Assembly (NCBI RefSeq): GCF_900111965.1 | Contig: NZ_FOJT01000003.1 | Span: forward strand, 62,001 to 126,000 | Origin: Flavobacterium swingsii | GTDB lineage: Bacteria; Bacteroidota; Bacteroidia; Flavobacteriales; Flavobacteriaceae | Direction of reading: 5' to 3' | Length of the DNA: 64,000 bases | Shown: in pieces, positions 35,480-43,999 of the stretch | Layout: each line of letters opens with the position of its first letter | How positions within the stretch are numbered: the first letter of the stretch is position 1 | Notes under the pieces: generated by a model | The model's database searches: none | Seen by the model: the letters and a program-made list of their open reading frames with translations, nothing else | Told to the model about the DNA's origin: nothing | Translations under genes and position numbers: made by a program

Positions 35480-35854
35480 ATGAAATCTATTTATTTTTTA
35501 TTACTACTAAGTCTTAATTCTATAGCGAACACAACTGACAAAGAAATCGCTGCAAATGTAAAACCAAACAACACCATCGAAGTGTTTTGCAATGAGCCTG
35601 CACCTAAAAGCAATTATATAGCAGGTTTAAAAATCATTAATAATGCTTCTCAAAAACATGGGAAACTTATTTATATAGTTTCTGATATATATACTGCGAA
35701 AAAAGTTTCGTTCTTTAATAAAAAAGGAAAAGAGGTTTTTACAACTTCAACCATTGGTTCTCCAATATATCTTTCGAAATTTAAAAAAGGAACATATACC
35801 ATAAAAATTGTTGAAGATGGAAAAACAGAGATAAAAGCATTATCAATAAATTAG
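35480..35854 (+). CDS. Small exported protein resembling a lone T9SS sorting-domain fold
   Basis: 124 residues. Signal peptide (residues 1-16, ending SIA or SIANTT), then a ~100-residue strand-rich body. The C-terminal half (IVSDIYTAKKVSFFNKKGKEVF, then KFKKGTYTIKIVEDG) follows the strand pattern of T9SS type A sorting domains (compare the xYNxxGK and L-x-KGxYxIKI words of such tails), but the YPNP motif and basic end are lost. So the whole protein looks like a sorting domain with no cargo. Its function is unknown; a periplasmic or surface role is inferred only from the signal peptide. Confidence 0.65.
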   Translation: MKSIYFLLLLSLNSIANTTDKEIAANVKPNNTIEVFCNEPAPKSNYIAGLKIINNASQKHGKLIYIVSDIYTAKKVSFFNKKGKEVFTTSTIGSPIYLSKFKKGTYTIKIVEDGKTEIKALSIN

Positions 35855-35870
35855 TATATGCCTAAAAATA

Positions 35871-35898
35871 AAAAAGTCCCACATTGTGGGACTTTTTT
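35871..35898. terminator. Bidirectional terminator
   Basis: AAAAAGTCCCACA and TGTGGGACTTTTT pair between the convergent small secreted protein and TM2 genes, with A and T runs on both sides. Confidence 0.85.
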
Positions 35899-35903
35899 AT
35901 TTT

Positions 35904-36185
35904 TTAGAACCAGCCTTTTTTACCTACTTGGTAAGTTTGGTAAAAATCCTCATCGCTTTTAGTTAGATAAATAATACCTTCAATAAAGCCTACAATACTA
36001 AATATTCCACAAGTAACAATAGTAACGACTATTTGTATAATTCCTTCTTGAGTGTATCCTAAAATAAATTTATGGATACCTAAACCACCGAATAATATTC
36101 CCATTATTCCAGCTAATACTTTCTTATTTTCTTGTTTTGGTTGTTGTGTGTTGTTCCAGTCTTCTGTTTGCTTTGTTGTTTCCAT
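35904..36185 (-). CDS. TM2 domain membrane protein
   Basis: 93 residues. A charged Q/N-rich N-terminus (about 1-22) is followed by the TM2 domain: two transmembrane helices, the first in GIMGILFGGLGIHKFILG and the second in IVVTIVTCGIFSIVGFIEGI, with the conserved DxF/HKF-type turn between them. TM2 proteins are widespread, and no clear function is known. It is transcribed alone and ends at a bidirectional terminator shared with the convergent neighbour. Confidence 0.85.
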   Translation of the reverse strand: METTKQTEDWNNTQQPKQENKKVLAGIMGILFGGLGIHKFILGYTQEGIIQIVVTIVTCGIFSIVGFIEGIIYLTKSDEDFYQTYQVGKKGWF

Positions 36186-36227
36186 TTTTGTTTTTAGTTA
36201 ATTTATTTATGCTAAAATATAAATTTT

Positions 36228-36626
36228 TTAGAGAAGTACTTTATCAATAGGTTCCCAAAGTTCAATTTTATTTCCTTCGGGATCTAAAATCCAACCAAAT
36301 TTGCCATAATCATAAGATTGCATTTCACCTACAATTGTTACACCTTCTTCTTGCAAAACTTTCAATAAATCTTCTAGATTATCAACTCTAAAGTTCATCA
36401 TAAATTGTTTTTCGCTTGGTTCGAAGTATTTTGTGTCTTTGGCAAATGGCGACCATTGCGTAATACAGTCGTTGCCTTCTTTGTCCTTCCACGAGAAAGT
36501 ACAACCATAGTCATCTACAGGAAGACCCAAATGATTTTTGTACCATTCTTTAGTTGAATCTGGGTTTTCGCTTTTGAAGAAAATACCACCTATTCCTGTA
36601 ACTCTTTTTATATCTTGATTACTCAT
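36228..36626 (-). CDS. VOC (glyoxalase/bleomycin-resistance fold) protein
   Basis: 132 residues, two beta-alpha-beta-beta-beta units of the vicinal-oxygen-chelate fold. Typical closing motif ILDPEGNKIELWEP with the metal-ligand Glu; opening GIGGIFFKSENPDSTKEWYKNHLGLP. Glyoxalase-like, but the activity is unassigned. It overlaps the upstream membrane-protein gene by 8 bases, and that gene overlaps the dehydrogenase by 8 bases, so the three are translationally coupled. Confidence 0.85.
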   Translation of the reverse strand: MSNQDIKRVTGIGGIFFKSENPDSTKEWYKNHLGLPVDDYGCTFSWKDKEGNDCITQWSPFAKDTKYFEPSEKQFMMNFRVDNLEDLLKVLQEEGVTIVGEMQSYDYGKFGWILDPEGNKIELWEPIDKVLL

Positions 36627-37017
36627 CGTTTTTCCTTTTAAAAAATATTGTTGAAGCTAAAAGTAATATTATTCCTTGAATTGTAAATAGGAACATAGCA
36701 TCTATTTTGCCCGAAATATAAGTACAAGCGACACCAAAAACACTTAATCCGATTCCTAATAAAAGTATTTGAAGTCTTGCTTTTGCATCTCCATTCTTTA
36801 TTGGTTTTGCTAAAAATAGCATCCAAATTCCTGATAACAACATCATAATCGAAGAATATAACCAAATCATTTGCATACCGTTTGCGGCAGGTTCTTGAAT
36901 TTCGTCTTTAGCAATATGTTCTAATACAGCTTTCATTCCGCCAAAAGCGTGAGGAAGAAAACTCAAACAGGTTAATGCTCCTATAAAAATGACCAGATAG
37001 TAGCTTACTTTATTCAT
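36619..37017 (-). CDS. Four-helix membrane protein of unknown function
   Basis: 132 residues with four hydrophobic helices (about 7-25, 45-67, 82-101 and 107-126) and short polar ends; no motif I recognise. It overlaps the VOC gene downstream and the hydroxyacid dehydrogenase upstream by 8 bases each, so it is in the middle of a tightly coupled three-gene unit. A link to the substrate of the dehydrogenase or VOC protein is possible but not shown. Confidence 0.75.
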   Translation of the reverse strand: MNKVSYYLVIFIGALTCLSFLPHAFGGMKAVLEHIAKDEIQEPAANGMQMIWLYSSIMMLLSGIWMLFLAKPIKNGDAKARLQILLLGIGLSVFGVACTYISGKIDAMFLFTIQGIILLLASTIFFKRKNDE

Positions 37018-37966
37018 TTGTGTATAAATTTAGAATTTTATTTACAATTACCTGTGCTAATTTTTCTTTGCTTTCCATCGTCCAACCTGCAATGTGAGGT
37101 GATAATAAAACGTTTTCTGATTGTAGTAAATACTCGAAAGCAGCTGGTTTTTGCTCTTCAAATAAATGTTCGAAAGAGAGCTTTTCGTATTCTAAAACAT
37201 CGAGTCCAGCTCCGATAATTTTATTGCTTTGTAAAGCTTTAACTAAATCATTTGTAACGACATTCTTGCCTCGTGAAGTATTTATAAGCCAGAACGGTTT
37301 TGCAAAAGCATTAATAAAATCAGTATTTACCATTTTATCGGTTTCGGGAGTCCAAGGAATGTGCAGACTTAAAACATCAGATTTTTGTTGGAGTTCTTGT
37401 AAGGATACTTGTTTTGCATTGCTGTCGCTCACATTTTCGAGTATGTCATAACATAAAATTGGCACATCGAAACCACGCAATTTTTTGGCAAATGATTTTC
37501 CCATATTACCGTAACCAATAATACCAACAGTTTTCCCATCGAGTTCGTGACCACGATTTGCTTCGCGATTCCAGTGTCCGGAACGAATTTCTTTATCGGC
37601 TTTGTTGAGGTTGTTCATTAGTGAAAGTAACATGCCTAATGCGTGTTCTCCCACAGCATTGCTATTGCCTTCAGGCGCAGCGATGAGATGAATTTTTTTG
37701 CTGATGGCATAATCGCAATCGATGCTTTCGAGTCCTGCGCCAACACGAGCTATAAATTGTAAGTCGGTGGCTTTGTCGAGAAAAGTTTTATCAATTTTGA
37801 ATCGGCTACGAATGACAATACCATGATAATCATGAATTTTTGCTTCGACTTCTTCTTTTGAAGAAGTAAAATCTTCGTGGTTTATAAATCCTGCGTCTTG
37901 CAATTGCTCCATAAGTAATGGATGATTGCTATCGATATGAAGGATTTTTATGTTTTGTGGATTCAT
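37010..37966 (-). CDS. D-2-hydroxyacid dehydrogenase (phosphoglycerate dehydrogenase-like)
   Basis: 318 residues. NAD-dependent dehydrogenase of the D-isomer-specific family. Substrate domain, then a Rossmann domain with GKTVGIIGYGNMGKSFAKKL (about 143-162), the substrate Arg in VINTSRG-type INTSRGKNVV (about 230), the catalytic Glu near 255 and His in LSPHIAGWT (about 289). SerA-like, but lacking the ACT regulatory domain of full-length SerA, so the substrate may be another 2-hydroxyacid. First gene of a coupled unit with the membrane and VOC genes. Confidence 0.88.
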   Translation of the reverse strand: MNPQNIKILHIDSNHPLLMEQLQDAGFINHEDFTSSKEEVEAKIHDYHGIVIRSRFKIDKTFLDKATDLQFIARVGAGLESIDCDYAISKKIHLIAAPEGNSNAVGEHALGMLLSLMNNLNKADKEIRSGHWNREANRGHELDGKTVGIIGYGNMGKSFAKKLRGFDVPILCYDILENVSDSNAKQVSLQELQQKSDVLSLHIPWTPETDKMVNTDFINAFAKPFWLINTSRGKNVVTNDLVKALQSNKIIGAGLDVLEYEKLSFEHLFEEQKPAAFEYLLQSENVLLSPHIAGWTMESKEKLAQVIVNKILNLYTNE

Positions 37967-38040
37967 CTTTATATAAAAAATAAAGATAATTATTTTTGGT
38001 AGATAAATGAAACAGATTTTGGAATGTAATGTTGATTTTT

Positions 38041-38119
38041 TAGCCCTGATAGAAATGGAAATCCTTTTGCTTTTTTCTTTAAAAAGGAAAAGATTGTAGA
38101 GGATAGCAGGAATAGCTTC
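38041..38119 (-). repeat. ~80-base dispersed repeat, copy 2 of 3
   Basis: Read on the minus strand it matches copies 1 and 3: GAAGCTATTCCTGCTATCC at one end and TATCAGGGCTA at the other, with an AATCTTTTCCTTTTTAAAG centre. It fills the gap between proC (ends 38130) and the dehydrogenase start. Confidence 0.85.
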
Positions 38120-38129
38120 AAATAAAAAA

Positions 38130-38906
38130 TTACTCTTTTATTTTCTGCAATGAGGTTTTTATTCCTTTTATTAATGAGGAACTAAAGCCTTGGTGTTCCA
38201 TTTCGTTGAGTCCGACGATGGTGCAACCTTGTGGTGTGGTTACTCTATCGATGAGTTGTTCTGGATGTACTTTTTCTTCGAGTAGCATTTTTGCTGCTCC
38301 TTTTGCGGTTTGTGCTGCTATGGCGAGTGCAGTTTGAGCATCGAAACCAATTTCTATTCCGGCTTGCATCGAAGCGCGAATGTAACGCAAGGCATAAGCG
38401 GTACCGCAAGCACCAAGAACGGTGGCGGCATCCATTAGTTTTTCTTCTATTACAGGTGCTGTTCCTAGCTGTTGGAAAAGTGAAATTACTTTTTGGGCTT
38501 CGGTTTTGTCTTTTTCTTCAAACGAAATACAAGTTGCTGATTCGCCAAATTGTATAGCAATATTTGGCATAATTCGTATTACAGCATGGCTATTTCCAAC
38601 GATATTCTGAATTGTATTTATTGATGTACCACTTACTGCCGAAATGATGGTTTTGTTCTGAATTTTATCTGAAATTTCTTTTAAAACAGTTTCTATCTGA
38701 TGCGGTTTTACGGCTAAAACAATAATATCTGCTTGTTGAATATTGTGTGCGTTATTGTTAGAAATTTCGACACCCTCTTCTTGTAAATAGGAAATAGTTT
38801 CTATGTTTCTTTTGGTAACGGTTACGTGATTATTGGTTGTGTATTTTACTATTCCTAAAGCGATGGCAACGCCAAGATTTCCGCCGCCTATAATGTGTAT
38901 TTTCAT
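38130..38906 (-). CDS. proC: Pyrroline-5-carboxylate reductase
   Basis: 258 residues. Last step of proline synthesis: reduces pyrroline-5-carboxylate with NAD(P)H. N-terminal IHIIGGGNLGVAIALG nucleotide-binding loop (about 3-18), VLAVKPHQIETVL (about 65), RIMPNIAIQFGESAT (about 110-125), and the P5CR signature near the end, EQLIDRVTTPQGCT-type sequence with GLNEMEHQGF. It stands 10 bases after mgtE, so the two may share a transcript, although they have no shared pathway. Confidence 0.95.
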   Translation of the reverse strand: MKIHIIGGGNLGVAIALGIVKYTTNNHVTVTKRNIETISYLQEEGVEISNNNAHNIQQADIIVLAVKPHQIETVLKEISDKIQNKTIISAVSGTSINTIQNIVGNSHAVIRIMPNIAIQFGESATCISFEEKDKTEAQKVISLFQQLGTAPVIEEKLMDAATVLGACGTAYALRYIRASMQAGIEIGFDAQTALAIAAQTAKGAAKMLLEEKVHPEQLIDRVTTPQGCTIVGLNEMEHQGFSSSLIKGIKTSLQKIKE

Positions 38907-38916
38907 TATTTGAAAT

Positions 38917-40269
38917 TTAAAAACCTAAAATTAGTTTTGCAATAGAGAAATAAATTAATATCCCGCAAATGTCGTTACTTGTTGTAATAAATGGTCCTGT
39001 GGCTAATGCGGGATCTATTCCGAATTTGTCTAGCAAAAGGGGTATAAATGTACCTATTAATGAGGCAATAATGATTACAGAAATTAGCGAAATAGTAACA
39101 GTTAGTCCTATTCTTAAATCGGCATTTAGAAGGAAATAACTTCCTAAAAAGAGGATTGTTGCTAAGATTATTCCGTTTAAGAGGCTTAGTGATATTTCTT
39201 TTATTAATCGGTTAAAAAGTGAGCCGCTCAAAGTATTATTTGCTAAACCTTGCACAATAATTGCCGATGATTGTACGCCTACATTTCCTGCCATTGCAGC
39301 AATAAGTGGTGTAAAAAAGAATAATTCGCCGTGTTTTTGCATAGCACCTTCAAAAAGACCAAGCATTTTTACCGAGATAAATCCACCCAGTAGCGCAAGA
39401 ACCAACCAAGGTAATCGGGCTTTTGTTAGTTCTAGAATGCTATCATCTGCTTCAACGTCTTGTGATATACCTGCCGCCATCTGGTAATCTTTATCGGCTT
39501 CATCTTTAATCACATCTACAATATCATCAATAGTAATTCGACCTACAAGTCTGCCCATTTCGTCGGTTACTGGAATGGCTTCTAAATCGTATTTTTGCAT
39601 AATCCGTGCTACTTCTACATCTTCGGTATCTACTTTTACAGAAGTTACTTTTTTAATATAAATATCACTTATTTGGGTTTTGCTCGATGTGGTGAGTAAA
39701 TCTTTGAGTGACAAACGTCCTTTTAGCCTGTTTTCGTCATCGACTACATATATAGAGTGTACTCTAGAAACATTTTCTGCTTGGGTACGCATTTCTTTTA
39801 TGCAAGTAAGTACGTTCCAGTTTTCATTTACTTTTACGAGCTCCTTTCCCATAAGTCCTCCAGCAGTATCTTCGTCATAGCGTAGCAAATCGACAATGTC
39901 TTTTGCGTGTTCTACATCTTCTAACTCTGATATTACTTCTTCTTTCTTGGATTGAGAAAGTTCGGCAATAATATCGGCAGCATCATCTGTGTCTAGCTCA
40001 TCGAGCTCTTCGGCGATTTCTTTTGGCGATAATCTGCTTAAGATGTTTTCACGTAAATCGTCTTCGAGTTCTAATAGAATTTCAGCAGTTTTTTCGGAAT
40101 CTAGAACTTTAAAAATATAGGTTGCTTCATCAAAATCCAGTTCGTCTAGGATTTCGGCAATATCAGCATGGTGCATATCATTAAGTAAAACTTCCAATTG
40201 CTGGTCGTCTTTTTGCTGAATGAGTTGCTCTAATTCTTTTATTAGATCTTTGCTGATTTTAAATTCCAT
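38917..40269 (-). CDS. mgtE: Magnesium transporter MgtE
   Basis: 450 residues. Mg2+ channel of the inner membrane. N-terminal MgtE_N superhelix (about 20-125), two CBS domains that sense Mg2+ (about 135-255), then five transmembrane helices (about 280-450) with the [20 protein letters not shown] pore-lining signature. Its start overlaps the end of rsmA by 11 bases, and proC follows by 10 bases. Confidence 0.95.
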   Translation of the reverse strand: MEFKISKDLIKELEQLIQQKDDQQLEVLLNDMHHADIAEILDELDFDEATYIFKVLDSEKTAEILLELEDDLRENILSRLSPKEIAEELDELDTDDAADIIAELSQSKKEEVISELEDVEHAKDIVDLLRYDEDTAGGLMGKELVKVNENWNVLTCIKEMRTQAENVSRVHSIYVVDDENRLKGRLSLKDLLTTSSKTQISDIYIKKVTSVKVDTEDVEVARIMQKYDLEAIPVTDEMGRLVGRITIDDIVDVIKDEADKDYQMAAGISQDVEADDSILELTKARLPWLVLALLGGFISVKMLGLFEGAMQKHGELFFFTPLIAAMAGNVGVQSSAIIVQGLANNTLSGSLFNRLIKEISLSLLNGIILATILFLGSYFLLNADLRIGLTVTISLISVIIIASLIGTFIPLLLDKFGIDPALATGPFITTSNDICGILIYFSIAKLILGF

Positions 40270-41038
40270 CGGCTTCTATTTTTTGAGTCAGTTCTATAAA
40301 TTGTTGAACATCTAATTGTTCTGGGCGAAGATTAAAAACTACATCTTCTCTTAAATTATCGGACAAATTTAGTGTTTTTAAACTGTTTCGCAATGTTTTT
40401 CTTCGTTGTTGAAACGCTGTTTTTACTACAGTAAAAAACAATTTTTCGCCACACGGCAAGCTATAATCTTTTTTTCTTCGCAAACGCAATACGCCCGATT
40501 TCACTTTTGGTGGCGGAATAAATACAGTTTCATCGACGGTAAATAGATATTCGGCATCATAAAATGCTTGTACTAAAACCGATAGAATTCCGTAAGCTTT
40601 TGTTCCTTTCTTTTCGCAGATTCTCTGAGCTACTTCTTTTTGAAACATACCTGCAAATTCTGGGATTTGGTTGCGATATTCTAAAGCTCTAAACACAATT
40701 TGTGTTGAAATGTTGTATGGAAAGTTTCCAATAATTGCAAACTGTTTGCCATCGAAAATTTCGTTGATATTGTATTTTAAGAAGTCTTTAGAAATGATTT
40801 TATCTTTTAGTTTCGGATAATTTTCATCAAGATAAGTTACCGATTCGGTATCAATTTCGATAACGTAAACATTCACTTCTTTTTGTAATAAATACTTTGT
40901 AAGAACGCCCATTCCTGGACCTATTTCTAATAGATTTTCATATCCTTCTAAGTTTAAAGTGTCAGCAATGTCTTTTGCGATGCTTTCGTCTTTAAGAAAA
41001 TGTTGTCCGAGGTGCTTTTTTGCTTTTACTGCTTCCAT
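40259..41038 (-). CDS. rsmA: 16S rRNA dimethyladenosine transferase
   Basis: 259 residues from ATG 41038 ([15 protein letters not shown]). The open frame continues to 41110, but that part, [14 protein letters not shown]..., is encoded by the dispersed repeat and is not RsmA sequence. Dimethylates A1518 and A1519 of 16S rRNA using S-adenosylmethionine. SAM motif [14 protein letters not shown] (about 34-46) and the NFPYNIST catalytic motif (about 104) are intact; the C-terminal helical domain has [11 protein letters not shown]. Overlaps mgtE by 11 bases. Confidence 0.96.
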   Translation of the reverse strand: MEAVKAKKHLGQHFLKDESIAKDIADTLNLEGYENLLEIGPGMGVLTKYLLQKEVNVYVIEIDTESVTYLDENYPKLKDKIISKDFLKYNINEIFDGKQFAIIGNFPYNISTQIVFRALEYRNQIPEFAGMFQKEVAQRICEKKGTKAYGILSVLVQAFYDAEYLFTVDETVFIPPPKVKSGVLRLRRKKDYSLPCGEKLFFTVVKTAFQQRRKTLRNSLKTLNLSDNLREDVVFNLRPEQLDVQQFIELTQKIEADGI

Positions 41039-41045
41039 ACCGTTT

Positions 41046-41068
41046 TGTCTTTCCCGTCTTAACGGAGC
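41046..41068. repeat. Degenerate copy of the TGTCTTTCCCG repeat
   Basis: TGTCTTTCCCGTCTTAACGG is the same as the start of the element at 41120-41142 but decays in its second half. It lies within 8 bases of the rsmA start. Confidence 0.6.
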
Positions 41069-41086
41069 TTTTAGTTTTATTTTGGT

Positions 41087-41142
41087 TTCCCGCCTTCGCG
41101 GGAAAGACAAATGTTTTGCTGTCTTTCCCGCGAAGGCGGGAA
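41087..41142. repeat. Perfect 23-base inverted repeat (TTCCCGCCTTCGCGGGAA type)
   Basis: Arm 41087-41109 and arm 41120-41142 are exact reverse complements around a 10-base spacer. Each arm has its own internal CCCGC/GCGGG hairpin. It lies 8 bases after the GIY-YIG stop. Confidence 0.9.
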
Positions 41143-41150
41143 TCTATTTT

Positions 41151-41453
41151 TTAATTATACCAATCTTCCGAAAGGTCTTTCCAATCTTTGTTTTCTTCTT
41201 CAATTAAATTGATTTTCCATTGACGATTCCATTTTTTGAGTCTTTTTTCTCGTAGTATCGCATCATTTATATATTGGAAAGATTCAAAATAAACTAACAT
41301 ATTTATATCATATTTTGAAGTAAATCCTTCATTTATTTTTTGTTTATGTTCTAAAATTCTTCTTTCTAAATCGTTTGTGACACCAATATACAAGGTTCCA
41401 TTTTTTTGACTTGCTAAAATGTATATGTAATATTGATGTGTTGTTTTAAACAT
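41151..41453 (-). CDS. GIY-YIG nuclease family protein
   Basis: 100 residues, one GIY-YIG domain and nothing else. Seen: YYIYILASQKNGTLYIGVTND with the two-strand GIY..YIG core (about residues 8-28), the catalytic Arg in LERRILEH (about 31), and the metal-binding Glu in AILREKRLKKW (about 67). Family members of this size cut or nick DNA in principle, but their cellular role is not established. The gene is flanked on both sides by direct repeats within 10-20 bases, which is unusual and is discussed in the findings. Confidence 0.88.
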   Translation of the reverse strand: MFKTTHQYYIYILASQKNGTLYIGVTNDLERRILEHKQKINEGFTSKYDINMLVYFESFQYINDAILREKRLKKWNRQWKINLIEEENKDWKDLSEDWYN

Positions 41454-41469
41454 TTAAAAATTGGATTTT

Positions 41470-41504
41470 TTTTATTTTGGTTTCCCACCTGCGTGGGAAA
41501 GACA
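41470..41504. repeat. Right-hand direct repeat of the GIY-YIG unit
   Basis: TTTTATTTTGGTTTCCCACCTGCG... matches 41075-41109 except for a few positions in the CCCGCCTTCGCGGG core, where this copy reads CCCACCTGCGTGGG, keeping its stem intact. Confidence 0.85.
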
Positions 41505-41516
41505 GCGCGTTAAAAA

Positions 41517-41831
41517 CTAAAACCAAGGTTTTTGGTTGTTTTCAATCACATCCGTTATATATTTCCTATTCCAAATTAACAAACCTTTTTTGCCAATTTT
41601 ATATAATCTTTCGTGATTAACATTGTTTTTATCAGCCCATTTTATCCATTTTGCAGCGGAAAATTTCCAATAAAACCAACCAAAGAGGGTTCCTATTAAA
41701 ACTGAAATATTAAAGTTTTGAATTAAAGTATTTAATACAAATATAGACGCTAAACTTATAATAATTATTGGCACGTTTACCAATAATTGACCTCTAAGGG
41801 CTATTTGAAAATCTGTTAAATTTTTATCCAT
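41517..41831 (-). CDS. Small membrane protein of unknown function
   Basis: 104 residues. Two transmembrane helices (about 17-37 and 40-55) precede a basic, aromatic-rich cytoplasmic tail (KFSAAKWIKWADKNNVNHERLYKIGKKG). I recognise no family. It is 4 bases downstream of the DUF4286 gene, so co-transcribed with it. Its stop is 12 bases from the repeat end at 41504. Confidence 0.7.
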   Translation of the reverse strand: MDKNLTDFQIALRGQLLVNVPIIIISLASIFVLNTLIQNFNISVLIGTLFGWFYWKFSAAKWIKWADKNNVNHERLYKIGKKGLLIWNRKYITDVIENNQKPWF

Positions 41832-41835
41832 AATT

Positions 41836-42147
41836 TTAATGCTCGCTTATTAATTCCAATTCGGTTCTAAAGGCCAACATTTTATCGCCAAAAAGACGCA
41901 ATCCTTCTTCACGCAAACGTGGTGCATCTTCTTGGTAATATTTTTCTAATGTTTCTTTGCTATCGGTTGTGTATTGGATTGAATATGTAATTCCTCCCAT
42001 TTCTTCTTCTATTAAAACTTTGACCATTCTTGCCGAAGTAAATTTGCCTGTTGCTAAAACATCGGCAATGTGTTTTGTTTGCATCCAAGAAAACCATTGA
42101 TCATGCACACTTTCGTGAATGTTTATTGTTACGTTGTATATTATCAT
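41836..42147 (-). CDS. DUF4286 family protein
   Basis: 103 residues from the ATG at 42147 (MIIYNVTINI); a frame to 42201 adds a tail without homology. A dimeric alpha-beta-barrel (ferredoxin-like) fold is likely from the pattern MIIYNVTINIHESVHDQWFSWMQTKHI and ARMVKVLIEEE-SIQYT-DSKETLEKY. DUF4286 proteins are common in Bacteroidota and uncharacterised. It sits 63 bases after the TPR gene and upstream of the small membrane protein. Confidence 0.8.
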   Translation of the reverse strand: MIIYNVTINIHESVHDQWFSWMQTKHIADVLATGKFTSARMVKVLIEEEMGGITYSIQYTTDSKETLEKYYQEDAPRLREEGLRLFGDKMLAFRTELELISEH

Positions 42148-42210
42148 ATTTGTGGATTTGTGGATTTGTTTATTCGAATAAACGAACGAACAAATAACCA
42201 AATAAACTTT

Positions 42211-43989
42211 TTATAAATTAGTATCTCCTCGCAATTTTCTGTAATTATTCCTTGCTTCGACAAAATAAATGCTGTCTTCGTGACCGAATATTATTTTCTC
42301 GTAATACGCTTTTGCTTTTGCAATATCGGGCAACTGTTTTCTGTAAATTTCTGCCGAAAAAAACAAAGCTTCATCGATGTAAATTCCTTCAGCGTGCTTG
42401 TCTATTATTTGTTGGTAATAGTTAAGTGCTTGTTGGAAATTATTTTGTTTTTCGTATAATCTTCCAATTCTGAGCAAAGTTACGTCTTCTATTTTTTGTC
42501 CTTTGTGTTGTGCTAAAATAGTTTCAAATGATTGTAATGCTTCGGTATTTTTGTTTTGATAAGCCAAAAAATCTGCTTTCGAGAATTTTTTTAAAGCTAC
42601 TTGTGTCGAATCTTCGACGGTATTATCGCTAATTAGTAAGAATAATTCCATCGAATCATTGGCAATAAGTTGTGATGTTGACGATTTTAAAACTGTAAAT
42701 TGTTTTTGCGCCCAATCGAAATCGCCTTTGTAATAACTCGCTTTTGCCATTTTTAGACTGGCTTCATGTGCCATTTGATCGTTTTCTAAATCATCTTGTA
42801 TTTGGGCATAATAAATAATGGCTTGGTTAAATTTTTCGTTGAGTAACAAAATACCCGCCAATTCCATTTTTACGTCTGCTTTTTGGTAGCTATTCAAAGG
42901 TAAATCTAAAGCTTTGGTCAAAATTGTTTTTGCCGATTCGAATTGTTTTAAATAAAAAGCATCAAAATGCGCACTCAAAATTTGTAATCGAATTGAGTAA
43001 GGAGAAATGCCATATTTTTTTAATAACAAATCCAGTTTTTCTTTTATAATTGGATATTCTTTAGCCGTTGCTTTATCAATATCTATTGAAATTAATTGAT
43101 AATGAGCTTCCATTTGTAATTCTAAATCTTGTGTGTTTTGCAAGATAAAATTTAGAATTTCGGTAGCAGTTTCAATCTCTTTGTCATCGATAGTTAGTTT
43201 TGCCAAATTGATGATATTGAGTAAATTATCTGGATTTCTTTTAAAAATCGCTTTTTCTTGAATAAAAGCTTTCCCGTAGTCTTTTTGTTGTACAAAAAAC
43301 CAACTCATAAACTGATTCCAGAAAATATCCTGCGTTTTTTGAGTTCGAATAAGCAATGCTTTTTTTAGACTATCAGAAAATGTTTTCTGAGAATCTTCGG
43401 ACATAAATCGCGTTAATTGGTTTTGGACCAATGGCAAATTACTTGGAAACTTAAACGAGTAATCGACTAAAGTATCAATCATTAAATCTATTTTCCCCAA
43501 TTGTCCTTGAAGCAGCGACACTTGATAATCGAAATTTGCATCAGGATTACCTAAAGCTCCCAAACGATAAGCTTCTAAAGCTTGTTCGACCAATACTTTT
43601 TGCTCGAAATCTCGTGCAACATTATATACATTATTTGGATTTTCTTTTATTTTTTCGAGGGCAATTTTGTAGTTTTTATCGGCTTTATCCGTATTTTTTT
43701 GCAGTTGATAATTATAACCTAATTCGATATATAAATTGGGTTGTCTGGTTTTATCAATTCTACTTTTGATGATAGTTTCGGCTTTGTCAAACTGTTTTAA
43801 TTGCTGATAACAAGCAACTTGTTTCTGAAAATAATTGTAATTATTGGGATGATTTTTTGCTAAATTTTCATAAATAAGCGTTGCTTTGTCGAATTCACCT
43901 CTATCAAAATAATTTTGCGCCAATTGTTCGTTTTGCGAGAAAACAAACATTGGGAACAATAAACTGATATATAGAAGTAAGTTTTTCAT
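42211..43989 (-). CDS. Exported tetratricopeptide-repeat protein
   Basis: 592 residues. Signal peptide (residues 1-18, ending VFSQ), then TPR helices throughout: about 5 repeats at the N-terminus (from AQNYFDRGEFDKATLIYENLA), and several at the C-terminus (KTEALQSFETILAQHKG, NNFQQALNYYQQII, KAKAYYEKIIFG). TPR proteins act as scaffolds; no enzymatic domain is seen. Probably periplasmic. Upstream of it lies the terminator of serS. Confidence 0.88.
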   Translation of the reverse strand: MKNLLLYISLLFPMFVFSQNEQLAQNYFDRGEFDKATLIYENLAKNHPNNYNYFQKQVACYQQLKQFDKAETIIKSRIDKTRQPNLYIELGYNYQLQKNTDKADKNYKIALEKIKENPNNVYNVARDFEQKVLVEQALEAYRLGALGNPDANFDYQVSLLQGQLGKIDLMIDTLVDYSFKFPSNLPLVQNQLTRFMSEDSQKTFSDSLKKALLIRTQKTQDIFWNQFMSWFFVQQKDYGKAFIQEKAIFKRNPDNLLNIINLAKLTIDDKEIETATEILNFILQNTQDLELQMEAHYQLISIDIDKATAKEYPIIKEKLDLLLKKYGISPYSIRLQILSAHFDAFYLKQFESAKTILTKALDLPLNSYQKADVKMELAGILLLNEKFNQAIIYYAQIQDDLENDQMAHEASLKMAKASYYKGDFDWAQKQFTVLKSSTSQLIANDSMELFLLISDNTVEDSTQVALKKFSKADFLAYQNKNTEALQSFETILAQHKGQKIEDVTLLRIGRLYEKQNNFQQALNYYQQIIDKHAEGIYIDEALFFSAEIYRKQLPDIAKAKAYYEKIIFGHEDSIYFVEARNNYRKLRGDTNL

Positions 43990-43999
43990 CGATTATCTA

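Larger units (their letters stand above)
41075..41504 (-). mobile_element. Repeat-bounded unit carrying a GIY-YIG nuclease
   Basis: A 430-base segment whose two ends are direct repeats of ~35 bases: TTTTATTTTGGTTTCCC...GGGAAAGACA at 41075-41109 and 41470-41504, differing at only a few positions. Inside, next to the left end, is an exact inverted copy (41120-41142). Between them is a single GIY-YIG gene that fills the unit. The layout looks like a small nuclease-associated mobile repeat unit, but mobility is an inference. Confidence 0.5.
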
